64,000 nt of DNA from Flavihumibacter stibioxidans (lineage in GTDB: Bacteria; Bacteroidota; Bacteroidia; Chitinophagales; Chitinophagaceae): assembly GCF_014332695.1 (NCBI RefSeq), contig NZ_MBUA01000023.1:248001-312000 (forward strand). Reading direction: 5' to 3'. Numbering within the stretch: position 1 is the first letter of the stretch; every line of letters begins with the position of its first letter. Made by a program: the position numbers and the translations under genes. A model generated the notes under the pieces. That model was not told the origin of the DNA. It searched no databases and saw only the letters and a list, made by a program, of their open reading frames with translations. Of this stretch, positions 45,706 to 54,383 are shown one piece after another.

Positions 45706-45877
45706 TACTTATGTAACACAAAAAAATATTCCTGGACAATCCGGCTAAGTTTTTTAACCCCATTTCTTCTAATAATCGTTATCTTCCTAATGGGTGGTTG
45801 ATATGGCTGGAACTATATGGAAAGACAACCTGTCGCTTCCTGTCATAGCATCGTTCCATTCTTAAGGAATTAACCAG

Positions 45878-46507
45878 TCAGGGTGTTTTCATTTTGATCT
45901 TTTGCAACCATTTCCTTACTCCATCCCGCGCCTGCCTTTCCTTTTCCCCTTCCATTACGAATAGAATACCATCCCGTTCAACTCCGCCTTTGATGGAAAA
46001 GCCTTCGAGTATTTTACTTCCCGGACATAGTTCTTTAACCGTGTCGAAAGAACTTCCTATCCCGTAGCCCGCATTCGTATTGAAAGGCACAACTGTTTTT
46101 CCGCCCAAATCATACTGTCTCAAAAAGCTTTTCATGGGAGGGGGCAGTTGCATGCCCCATGTAGGGAAGCCTATAAATACCACTTTATACCGGTCAAAAT
46201 TTTCGATCTTTGTTTTTAACGGAGGCAGGAAACCAGTTTCATTCTCCTCAACCACTTGCTGAACAATTTTTTTGTAGTCGCCAGGGTAAGGATTTACCAG
46301 TTCAAGAGCAACCAGGGTTCCACCCACATTTTCATGAATGATTTCTGCAATTGCCTTCGTGTTGTTCGTTCGTGATAAATAAACGATCAATACTTTATCA
46401 GGATCTAACACAGATTTTGTTTTAGTAGCTGCCCTCTTCGATTGGCAGGAAGCGCAAGCCGAAGCAAGGATCAATACTCCTACAAAAATCAGCCTGAATG
46501 TAGTCAT
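45878..46507 (-). CDS. Flavodoxin-like lipoprotein
   Basis: 209 residues. N-terminal signal with ASACASC (lipobox-like), then flavodoxin fold VLIVYLSRTNNTKAIAEII, IGFPTWGMQLPPPMKSFL and FNTNAGYGIGSS. Binds FMN; an exported flavodoxin is unusual and its partner is unknown. First in a run of three minus-strand genes. Confidence 0.85.
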   Translation of the reverse strand: MTTFRLIFVGVLILASACASCQSKRAATKTKSVLDPDKVLIVYLSRTNNTKAIAEIIHENVGGTLVALELVNPYPGDYKKIVQQVVEENETGFLPPLKTKIENFDRYKVVFIGFPTWGMQLPPPMKSFLRQYDLGGKTVVPFNTNAGYGIGSSFDTVKELCPGSKILEGFSIKGGVERDGILFVMEGEKERQARDGVRKWLQKIKMKTP

Positions 46508-46518
46508 CGTAGGCAGCG

Positions 46519-46956
46519 TTATTGTCCGGGACTAAGGAGCCTGGTGAATGACAATGAACCAAGCTTCCAGCCGTTATGTTCTTTCAGATAAACCTCCGTT
46601 ACCATAAAGGGGTTGGTAACTTCATTACCTCCCACAACTGCCAGGAGCGTAATTCTGTTTAACAGGATAGCAGTGTTGCCAATGATATTCACTGACACTT
46701 CGTGTATATCAGCTTTCTTATAATGGATACCGCCACCCCGGATGACATTGACCTCCTGGTCCTTTCCCCATGAACCACCCATATGTACGAAGACGGATTT
46801 TTCATGGAACAGATTCGCCAGCGTATCGGCCTTTTTATCCGCCATCCATTGCCACTTATCCCTGGAAAGTTTAATTACTTCCTGTTCAGGGGTCATATTT
46901 TGCGCAAAGATTTGTGTACTCACAAAAAGAAATAATCCGAAAATTACTTTTTTCAT
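46519..46956 (-). CDS. NTF2-like (DUF4440) exported protein, copy 2
   Basis: 145 residues. Signal peptide, then SRDKWQWMADKKADTLANLFHEKSVFVHMGG and TEVYLKEHNGWKLGSLSF. A close paralogue of the next gene (shared KWQWMADK, FVHM, AIL.NRITLLAVV), so a tandem duplication. Function unknown. Confidence 0.85.
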   Translation of the reverse strand: MKKVIFGLFLFVSTQIFAQNMTPEQEVIKLSRDKWQWMADKKADTLANLFHEKSVFVHMGGSWGKDQEVNVIRGGGIHYKKADIHEVSVNIIGNTAILLNRITLLAVVGGNEVTNPFMVTEVYLKEHNGWKLGSLSFTRLLSPGQ

Positions 46957-46990
46957 ATAACCATTTTTAGCTTGTTAAAATCCGGTACTG

Positions 46991-47464
46991 CTAATGTTGA
47001 ATCTTATGGGTATCCCTCACACTACTAAAAGTGAGGCCTAACAATTTCCAGCTTTTGCCTTGCTTTTTATACACTTCAGTAACAGTAAACTGAGTTGACA
47101 CTTCACTGCCCCGAACAACTGCCAGCAAGGTAATACGGTTCCAAAGGATTGCTGTTTTGTCAATAACTTCTACCACAACATCGTGTACATCGGCTTTCTT
47201 ATACCAGATACTACCGGTTTTAATGATATCGATCTCTTCGTCCTTGTTCCAGGTACCGCTCATATGTACGAATTTTGATTTGTCATGGAAAAGCGTAGCT
47301 AGCTTGTCCACGTTTTTGTCAGCCATCCACTGCCACTTTTCCCTGGAGAGATTGATTAAGGCCATCTCCGCCCTGGTAAGCCTGGAAGAATCTGTATTCG
47401 TTTGAGCATGGGAAGACAGAACGCTGATTACCATCAGAAAAAGTCCAAAAAACGTGGATTTCAT
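46991..47464 (-). CDS. NTF2-like (DUF4440) exported protein, copy 1
   Basis: 157 residues, signal peptide ending SHAQ. SREKWQWMADKNVDKLATLFHDKSKFVHM and YKKADVHDVVVEVIDKTAILWN. Duplicate of the gene 34 nt downstream on the same strand. Confidence 0.85.
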   Translation of the reverse strand: MKSTFFGLFLMVISVLSSHAQTNTDSSRLTRAEMALINLSREKWQWMADKNVDKLATLFHDKSKFVHMSGTWNKDEEIDIIKTGSIWYKKADVHDVVVEVIDKTAILWNRITLLAVVRGSEVSTQFTVTEVYKKQGKSWKLLGLTFSSVRDTHKIQH

Positions 47465-47501
47465 AACTGTAAATTTATTTTAGTTAAATGCCATACAAAG
47501 A

Positions 47502-48020
47502 TGATTAAATTACCAGCAGTTCCAGGTATACAAATTACTGGTTTACCTACCAATTCCACTGATTTAAATGGAGTCACCAGGTTTTTGTATAGTTTTCTCC
47601 ATCCTGGACATTGATATTATTCTTTCCGACAAATTACTTTTGGATGAAATTTCTGGCCGACTGGAGAAAATCGGCTATTTAAACAAAGGGGAACAAGGTA
47701 TTCCGGGTCGTTTCGCATTTAGACAGGCCACTGGGTTCACCCCCCCAACTATGTGTAAACGAAAATGGCAGTCGCACCACCTGTACGTATGTTATTCCGA
47801 CAGCCTGGCTTTGAAAAATCACTTAATATTTCGAGATGCCCTGTTGCAGGACCAAAATCTTGTCACCAGATATGATGAACTAAAAAAGGCCATCATCAAA
47901 AAAGCAGGCATGACCAGGGAAGAATATACTAAACGCAAAACAGAATTTATCATCACAGTATTAAAGGATTTGGGTATGCAGGCAAACGAACTCAGTGAAA
48001 TAATACAATCAAACCAATAA
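47502..48020 (+). pseudogene. GrpB/UPF0157 family, N-terminus degraded
   Basis: The C-terminal part is clear (DIDIILSDKLLLDEISGRLEKIGYLNKGEQGIPGR ... HHLYVCYSDSLALKNHLIFRDALL). The conserved start (GSTAVPGL...) is missing; AVPGIQITGLP appears in another frame at about 47511. Nucleotidyltransferase-like family; probably non-functional. Confidence 0.7.
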
Positions 48021-48123
48021 ATTCCCCTGACAATATTCACAGCCAATATCACATCCTCAAAAAATAAGAAAGAAATCAGAATGCCATATATTTACCCTGC
48101 ACTAATACACTACATGCCAGTCT

Positions 48124-48705
48124 ATGTACGAGGTTTTCTTCCGCAAGTTCAATGAAAAAATTCAGCTTACTGAAGAGGAAGTGACATTCGTGAAACAATA
48201 CCTTACTCCTAAAAAACTGCGAAAAAAACAATACCTCTTGCAAGAGGGCGATATATGCAGGAATATTTGCATAGTAGAGAAAGGGGCATTAAGAGCATAT
48301 ATTTTGGACGAACATGGTGAAGAACACATTACGGCCTTCGCTTTAGAAGGCTGGACCATGGGAGACCTGTCCAGCTTTATCAAAGAAGAACCCGCCATGC
48401 TCAATATTGATGCATTGGAAGATTGCGAATTGGTGCTTATCAGCAAATCTGCCTACATTGAACTGCTGAAAGTGATGCCGAAGTTCGAAACCTACATTCG
48501 CATTCTAATGACTGATGCCTATATGGCACTGCAGAAAAATATGACTAACATGATCAGTCTTTCATTGGAAGAACGCTACAAGGCATTTATACGAATGTAC
48601 CCCAACATTGTACAACGTGTTCCCCAACATATGATCGCATCCCACATGGGATTGTCCCCGGAAACTTTGAGTCGCCTGAGAAGCCGCTTAAACAGCCGGA
48701 AATAA
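48124..48705 (+). CDS. Crp/Fnr-type regulator
   Basis: 193 residues. cNMP-binding barrel (KKQYLLQEGDICRNICIVEKGALRAYILDEHGEEHITAFALEGWTMGDLSSF) and a C-terminal helix-turn-helix VPQHMIASHMGLSPETLSRLRSRL. It probably controls the oxidoreductase gene 128 nt downstream. Confidence 0.9.
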   Translation: MYEVFFRKFNEKIQLTEEEVTFVKQYLTPKKLRKKQYLLQEGDICRNICIVEKGALRAYILDEHGEEHITAFALEGWTMGDLSSFIKEEPAMLNIDALEDCELVLISKSAYIELLKVMPKFETYIRILMTDAYMALQKNMTNMISLSLEERYKAFIRMYPNIVQRVPQHMIASHMGLSPETLSRLRSRLNSRK

Positions 48706-48833
48706 TTCTCTTCCTTCAAAACATTGATATATGTCAATGTCCTGCCTTGATCAAAAGCAACGGTATTTCTTGCTTATACGCATTGGAACAAAGTATCCTG
48801 TTAGCATAGTTTTGTGCCAGCAAAATAAACGAC

Positions 48834-49496
48834 ATGAGCACAAAACAAACTATCGCCATTATAGGAGCAACCGGAAATATGGGTTCAGCTATCGCCAAAT
48901 CCCTTTCAAAAAGTAATAACAGACTGCTACTTTTTGCCAATCACCAGGACAAAGTAAAGTCTGTGGTCGATGAAATTATAACAGGTAATCCCTCTGCTGA
49001 GGTAGAAGCCATTGCTTGTCCGGTTAACGCCTCCTGGGAAGCAGATATCATCATTTTTGCAGTACCTTTTGCAGCAGAAAAAGATCTGGCCAAAGCAATC
49101 AATGAAGTTGCGAACCAGAAGATTGTAATCAGCATTTCCAATCCATTGAACGAAACATACAATGGCCTGATAACTGCACCCGACACCAGTGCCGCTGAGG
49201 AATTGCAAAAGCTGCTTCCAAACGCAAAAGTGGTAAAAACCTTCAACACCATTTTTGCTGCCAACTTTGCCAGTCCGGTCATTGATGGAAAACAAGTAGA
49301 TGCCTTTGTTGCCGGCAATGATGAAGCTGCTATGGAAACCGTATCGGAGCTGGTAAAGACAGCCGGACTTAACCCGATAGTTGCCGGTGATTTATCAGTG
49401 AGCAGAACCTTAGAGAATATGGCACTACTGTTGATCCGGTTAACCATGAAATATAACTACAATTGGCTGGCAGGCTGGAAAGTTTTACACAATTAA
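48834..49496 (+). CDS. F420H2:NADP-reductase-like oxidoreductase
   Basis: 220 residues. NADP-binding start IAIIGATGNMGSAIAKSLSKSN, then VISISNPLN, VVKTFNTIFAANFASP and FVAGNDEAA, as in the NADPH-dependent F420 reductase family. In organisms without F420 these act on other substrates or as flavin reductases. Linked to the Crp regulator upstream. Confidence 0.88.
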   Translation: MSTKQTIAIIGATGNMGSAIAKSLSKSNNRLLLFANHQDKVKSVVDEIITGNPSAEVEAIACPVNASWEADIIIFAVPFAAEKDLAKAINEVANQKIVISISNPLNETYNGLITAPDTSAAEELQKLLPNAKVVKTFNTIFAANFASPVIDGKQVDAFVAGNDEAAMETVSELVKTAGLNPIVAGDLSVSRTLENMALLLIRLTMKYNYNWLAGWKVLHN

Positions 49497-49522
49497 TAAA
49501 AACCAAACTAAAATTTGCATAC

Positions 49523-49983
49523 ATGAAAATCAGAAAATTCATAACCACGCTTTCTTTACTGTTCGGTGTTACATTTATGACCCACGCACAAAGTTCTGTG
49601 GATGAAATCGTCAAAGAATACCTTGACACCATGCCCGAATCAGGATACGGTTTCAAGCCCGCACCGGAATTGCGTTCATTTGCAGAGCAGATGTTGCACT
49701 TTACGGATGCCACCTATGGATTTGCATCAGCCGCTACCGGAGTCAATAGCCCGATCGGCCAGGGTGAGTCCGAAAAACAGCGGACAAATCCAAGGCAAAT
49801 GTCACAAAGCTCGTAATGGCCGGCTATGATTTTGTCATTGCCAATACCAGGAAATTGACCCCCGGGCAATTGAATGAAAGCATCAAATTGTTTGGGCAGT
49901 TCGACATGACAAAAGCAACTGCACTGGCAAAGGCTTTTGAACACCAGACACACCACAGAGGAGGTTCATCAACACAATTATAA
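49523..49983 (+). pseudogene. DinB-family exported protein, frameshifted
   Basis: Signal peptide and DinB start (FAEQMLHFTDATYGFA) read to GESEK. The frame then breaks at an A-run (about 49773-49777); adding one A restores TADKSKANVTKLVMAGYDFVIAN ... KAFEHQTHHRGG. The C-terminus after HHRGG is also lost. Confidence 0.85.
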
Positions 49984-50660
49984 TGAAAAACATCACTCCA
50001 ATAATCATTAGTTGTTTGTTGCTCGGAGCAACGCATTCGCATTCTCAAACAGTCCGATTAGGCCAATATGAATTGGAAGCAGTAAGCGTTTCCCTGGCCC
50101 AGGAAAGAGTGAAGGGCAAAAATACAGTGAAGGCAGTTAAGGATTCTGTGGTGAAAGCTGTTGATGAACCCACATTTATAAAAGTAATAGGCACCGATTT
50201 TAAAAATGGAATCATTGAAGTGAAGGTGCTAAGCAGATTACTGAAGAATGCGCCGGAATTTGCACGTGGTTTCATAGGAATTGCCTTCCGTATCAACGAC
50301 AGCAATACAAAGTATGAGAGCATATATGTACGTCCAACCAATGCAAGGGCAGAGGACCAGGTTCGGCGAAATCATACCATTCAATATTATGCATATCCAG
50401 ATTATAAATTTGATCGCCTGCGGAAAGAAGCACCGGAGCGGTATGAATCCTACACAGATATGACGCTGAACCAGTGGATTACCATGCGGATTGAGGTAAA
50501 GGATACACAGGCTAAATTATTCATCAACAAGCACCAGCAACCCTCCCTGGTGGTAAATGACCTGAAGCACGGAGCTGCGCATTCGGGTGCCATAGGATTA
50601 TGGGTAGACATCGGAACGGAGGGATATTTCACCGACCTGAAGATCATTAAACAGGATTAA
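49983..50660 (+). CDS. Exported LamG/DUF1080-like beta-sandwich protein
   Basis: 225 residues. Signal peptide, then a concanavalin-like fold: FARGFIGIAFRINDSNTKYESIYVRPTNAR, WITMRIEVKDTQAKLFIN, GAIGLWVDIGTEGYFTDLKI. The ATG overlaps the dinB stop (TAATG). Probably binds or hydrolyses a carbohydrate; active-site residues not identified. Confidence 0.75.
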   Translation: MKNITPIIISCLLLGATHSHSQTVRLGQYELEAVSVSLAQERVKGKNTVKAVKDSVVKAVDEPTFIKVIGTDFKNGIIEVKVLSRLLKNAPEFARGFIGIAFRINDSNTKYESIYVRPTNARAEDQVRRNHTIQYYAYPDYKFDRLRKEAPERYESYTDMTLNQWITMRIEVKDTQAKLFINKHQQPSLVVNDLKHGAAHSGAIGLWVDIGTEGYFTDLKIIKQD

Positions 50661-50810
50661 AACAGCAGGCGCCAATCCCCGGACCGGTCACTATACGGAC
50701 GCAGGCGATGCGAAAATATAATATGAAGGAAATTCCTGCTTTTCCCCGGATTTTTATTTCCTTTATGACCCGGATTTTCCAGATTTATAGCAGTAAGTCC
50801 GGCTAAAACA

Positions 50811-51260
50811 ATGCGCTACTCATTATATATATTTTTATTATTACTACTAAGTACTGATACGAAATCGCAAAAGATGACACCCGAAGAATATCTTGAAACA
50901 GGAAGGTATATCTGGAATACATATGTGCCCAAATCCGGACAGGCTCAGACAGTTCAGGGAGAATTACTGCGTTCCATTGAAAACCTTGCTGATGAAGCGC
51001 AACGCAATGGCAACATAAATTTCAACGCAGATTGTCATGGCATACACCTGTCTTATTTAAGGAAATACCTGATGGACGAAAAACTATTCGACAAAAACAC
51101 CCTTCAGCAAATAAAGCAGGACCTTGACAGACTTTCCAATGAAAAGGATCCCTATCTTAAAGATGATCTATACGACAGATTAAGGGAAAGAATTATTGAT
51201 TGGTATTTACAGAATAAGACTCCCATCCCGCACAATAAAAACACGAAGCAATACTGCTGA
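50811..51260 (+). CDS. Exported hypothetical protein
   Basis: 149 residues, signal peptide (MRYSLYIFLLLLLSTDTKSQ) then a helical domain of no recognised family, with ADCHGIHLSYLRKYLMDEKLF. A single gene. Confidence 0.6.
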   Translation: MRYSLYIFLLLLLSTDTKSQKMTPEEYLETGRYIWNTYVPKSGQAQTVQGELLRSIENLADEAQRNGNINFNADCHGIHLSYLRKYLMDEKLFDKNTLQQIKQDLDRLSNEKDPYLKDDLYDRLRERIIDWYLQNKTPIPHNKNTKQYC

Positions 51261-51268
51261 AAGTTGGC

Positions 51269-51728
51269 ATGAAATTTTTCCTGACAACCATACTCACATT
51301 ATATGCACTGACTTCATCCACATAGTCAGTAAAAGAACCTCACCCTAATTTAGGCACTCTTATTGCCAAAAGTATGGAGGGTGAAACGGCATTCATTCAA
51401 CAGCGGAAAAACTGTGAAATGTTTTTCAAACTGGTGAAAGATCAGGATGCATATGATAAATTTGTCTGAGGCAGACAAAAGGATCTATGATACATGTGAA
51501 GAAGGTCCGGAAACCTATTGGGATATTCTGGGGCCTGGCTGCAGTTGGCAGGAACAACATTTCAAACTGGAACAACCTTTAGGATATGGGGATAGAAGCA
51601 ATACAAAGCAACTATCTGCCAAACCAGGGTGGGCCCTGCAATTTGAAATTACAGCTGTTTATCCCGGTGCTAAATATGATGATACTGCCATTACAGAAAT
51701 ATACTTTGACGGCATTGATGTCCACTAA
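51269..51728 (+). pseudogene. NADase-type glycan-binding-domain-like gene, broken
   Basis: Starts MKFFLTTILTLYALTSST, stops at a TAG, then continues in frame SVKEPHPNLGTLIAKSMEG ... YDKFV to a second stop; the remainder (LSEADKRIYDTCEEGPETYWDILGPGC ... YPGAKYDDTAITEIYFDG) is in another frame. The C-terminal YDDTAITEI block matches the NADase-translocation type as I recall it. Confidence 0.75.
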
Positions 51729-51740
51729 AACCTGAAACTC

Positions 51741-52328
51741 TTGAGACAACTCATTTTATTATACTTTTTATTTTTTTTAATGCCGGAAGCTGAGGCACAA
51801 ACCACTACACCAGGATATTATATTAACAAACAGGATAACACCATAAAGACCAACATCAGGATTCGCAAAGGGGTATTTGGACAAACCACAAACGACTTCC
51901 TACAAGAAGTTGAAGTGATGGACAGTGTAAAAGGATCCAGCAAGTTTAGTCCCGATGATATTAAGAGTTATGGGTTTTCCTATGATGGTAAAAGGTATCT
52001 GTTCCTGTCAAAACCAGTAAAAAACGGTTCGAATAAATTCCAGTCCCCCTTATATATTGGTCCCAGGTCCAGCCTGTATTTATATGGCATCAGTAGTTCA
52101 GGAGGCGGAACCAATCTTCCCTCACAGCAGGCATTTTATACATTTGAAAAATCTGACGGCAGTTACCTCTTCCTAAGGGATATCTTAAACAATAAATTCA
52201 GGAGCCAGGTGAAAGAGTTCTACAAAGACAATAAGGAAGTGCAGGCCATCATTGATACGAAACTTAAGTATTGGTCAGACCTGAAAAAAGACCTCAGGGA
52301 CATATTAGTGGCAGCCAACAGGGAATGA
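51741..52328 (+). CDS. Exported hypothetical protein
   Basis: 195 residues from a TTG at 51741; signal peptide ending PEAEAQ. Beta-rich start (GYYINKQDNTIKTNIRI) and helical C-terminus, like many Bacteroidota periplasmic proteins. No family recognised. Confidence 0.6.
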   Translation: MRQLILLYFLFFLMPEAEAQTTTPGYYINKQDNTIKTNIRIRKGVFGQTTNDFLQEVEVMDSVKGSSKFSPDDIKSYGFSYDGKRYLFLSKPVKNGSNKFQSPLYIGPRSSLYLYGISSSGGGTNLPSQQAFYTFEKSDGSYLFLRDILNNKFRSQVKEFYKDNKEVQAIIDTKLKYWSDLKKDLRDILVAANRE

Positions 52329-52397
52329 ACATAACGCAAGGCACTGATGCCACTATAATTTGTTCCGGCGCAACGCCAACCATTCTGGCAGGTACAG

Positions 52398-52940
52398 ATG
52401 GGCAACAAAACTTCCTTTCTCCCTGTTTTAATAGTTCTTATAACCCTGGGGGCCACTGTTTCGGGACAATCGAAAATGAAGTTGGAGGCCGGTGAGCATG
52501 AGTATGTTGCCCAACAGTACCACCCCATCGACATTGTATTCAGTGCCGGAAAACATACCGCAGGAAATCCGTTTGACCTCCGGTTCGGAGCCATCTTTAC
52601 CGATGACCGCAATACCACCATTACGACACATGGATTCTACAACGGACAAAATGAGTACCTAATAAGGTTCAGTCCGAATCAGACCGGCAAGTATCTGTTC
52701 GTAACTTTTTCAACGCAGAAATATTTGTCAGGTTTGAGCGGAACTGTCAATGTTGGCAAAAATATCAATCCAGAAATTCATGGCGCAGTGCAGGTTTCGG
52801 CCGAAGCGAAACAGAAATTTAAATACCAGGATTGGCAATCCTATTTTGCCCTTTCCTTTGAACCGGACTGGCATTTGTTCAAAGGGTACCAGTCGCCCTG
52901 GAAAGGGCAATCAGCTGTGCTTATAATTAACGGTAAGTAG
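52398..52940 (+). pseudogene. DUF5060-type glycoside-hydrolase fragment
   Basis: 180 residues with a signal peptide and a beta-sandwich resembling DUF5060, the N-terminal domain of some glycosidases (YHPIDIVFSAGKHTAGNPFDLRFGAIFTD). It ends shortly after YQDWQSYFALSFEPDW, where the catalytic barrel would begin, so it is a truncated gene. No catalytic residues remain. Confidence 0.6.
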
Positions 52941-52972
52941 TACCATAAGAACCTCTGCCCGTGTGAATCCAT

Positions 52973-54205
52973 CTACTCCAACCACCGGTTGATCATATTG
53001 TATTTCCCTTCCAGCACGATCTTATAGGTTATTCCGGGCTGTGCATCAAAAGGAATGACTAACTTATTGGCTGTCACTTTTGCTTCGCCGATCAGTTTGT
53101 AATCATCTTTCCCGCCGGTTTTGAACTGGTTGGTTTCCGCAATGTGCACTTTCACCATTCCGGTAGTGTCATAACTGTCCCACATCAGTTTGAGCTGTTT
53201 GTTCTTAATAGATGCACCTGCATTGGCAATGGAAATTTTCCCCATCAGCGACACACCGTCCCATTCCATTTTCTGGTGAATGGGAGCATCTATTCCCAAA
53301 TGATTCATCAGCGAAGGCAGTATGTCCACAATACCCGGATTGGCCACCTTAAAATACCTGTTCAGGTTGTTTGCATTGGTAATAATCCAGATGCCCTTTT
53401 CACGTGCAGATTGGCCACCGTGATGCTTACCCGAATAAGCATCCCTGCCGTGGTCGGTAGTGATAAAAATCAGCCAGTCTTCGTTGAATTTTTTCTCGCG
53501 GTACGTAATGGCATCATACACTTTTCCAATCTGTTTGTCTGCCAGCAAAACTGCTTTGTCGAACTCAGGTGAATCCCCGAACCGATGACTGATATCATCG
53601 GTGTACTGCAGATAGACCCAGTTCAGGTCGGGTGCATCCTTTTTAATAACGCGCCGTGCTTCTTCGGCTACAGCTTCGTCTATTTTATGGATATAATCAC
53701 TGCGTTTGTCGTGCGGGTATCTGATGGTATCCAGTTCCATTCCGTCAAAATGATAATCCAGTTTCAGGTTGCCGGTAGGAGCCAATCCATCGCCCAGCAA
53801 TTTGGTCCGGTTATCCAGCCAGGTAGAAAATATCGCCAGTTTTTTATCAGGTGCTGCCTGTTTCAGAAAACGGAAAATGGTCCAGTAGTTATAATTGGGC
53901 GCTTCAATTCCGTTACCCCAGACATTGTGTTTGTTCACCCAGGTGCCTGTCAGCAGGCTGTTGTAGCCAACGGCTGAAATGGTGGGGGTTTCGGAATAAG
54001 CTCCCCTTTCCCCGCCGAGCAAGGCACGGGTGTACCCTCCATCTGCCGCGATTCGTTTCAAGTGCGGAGGATTAAGCCTTTCAATCAGATCAGCCGGAAT
54101 ACCATCTACAATGATAAAAACCGCTTTCTTAATTTTTTCCTGCTGGCCAAAGGAAGGAATGGCAAACAGTGTGGACAGGCAGATGCCGGTTAGGAGTTGT
54201 TTCAT
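52973..54205 (-). CDS. Alkaline-phosphatase-superfamily phosphodiesterase, exported
   Basis: 410 residues from the ATG at 54205 (signal peptide MKQLLTGICLSTLFAIPSFGQ). Motifs: AVFIIVDGIPADLI (metal Asp), PTISAVGYNSLLTGT (nucleophile region), FITTDHGRDAYSGKHHGG (metal Asp and His). Acts on phosphomonoesters or diesters; exact substrate unknown. Confidence 0.88.
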   Translation of the reverse strand: MKQLLTGICLSTLFAIPSFGQQEKIKKAVFIIVDGIPADLIERLNPPHLKRIAADGGYTRALLGGERGAYSETPTISAVGYNSLLTGTWVNKHNVWGNGIEAPNYNYWTIFRFLKQAAPDKKLAIFSTWLDNRTKLLGDGLAPTGNLKLDYHFDGMELDTIRYPHDKRSDYIHKIDEAVAEEARRVIKKDAPDLNWVYLQYTDDISHRFGDSPEFDKAVLLADKQIGKVYDAITYREKKFNEDWLIFITTDHGRDAYSGKHHGGQSAREKGIWIITNANNLNRYFKVANPGIVDILPSLMNHLGIDAPIHQKMEWDGVSLMGKISIANAGASIKNKQLKLMWDSYDTTGMVKVHIAETNQFKTGGKDDYKLIGEAKVTANKLVIPFDAQPGITYKIVLEGKYNMINRWLE

Positions 54206-54383
54206 TCTTTCAATTTCATTAAAACCGGGAAAATCAAGCAAAAATATTTCTTTCGCCACAAAAGAAGGTCCGGACTGTTAAGCAATTATTAAGGAACCGT
54301 GACGAAATAATTATCATGATAGAAAAGAAGGTATTTATCTTAGTCCCTCATAAAATTCCCTGATCCCTTTTAATAAAGCCTAC

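Noticed and set aside
45706-45877. Possible short gene between the deacetylase and flavodoxin genes
   Set aside because: Short frames with stops and no recognisable motif.
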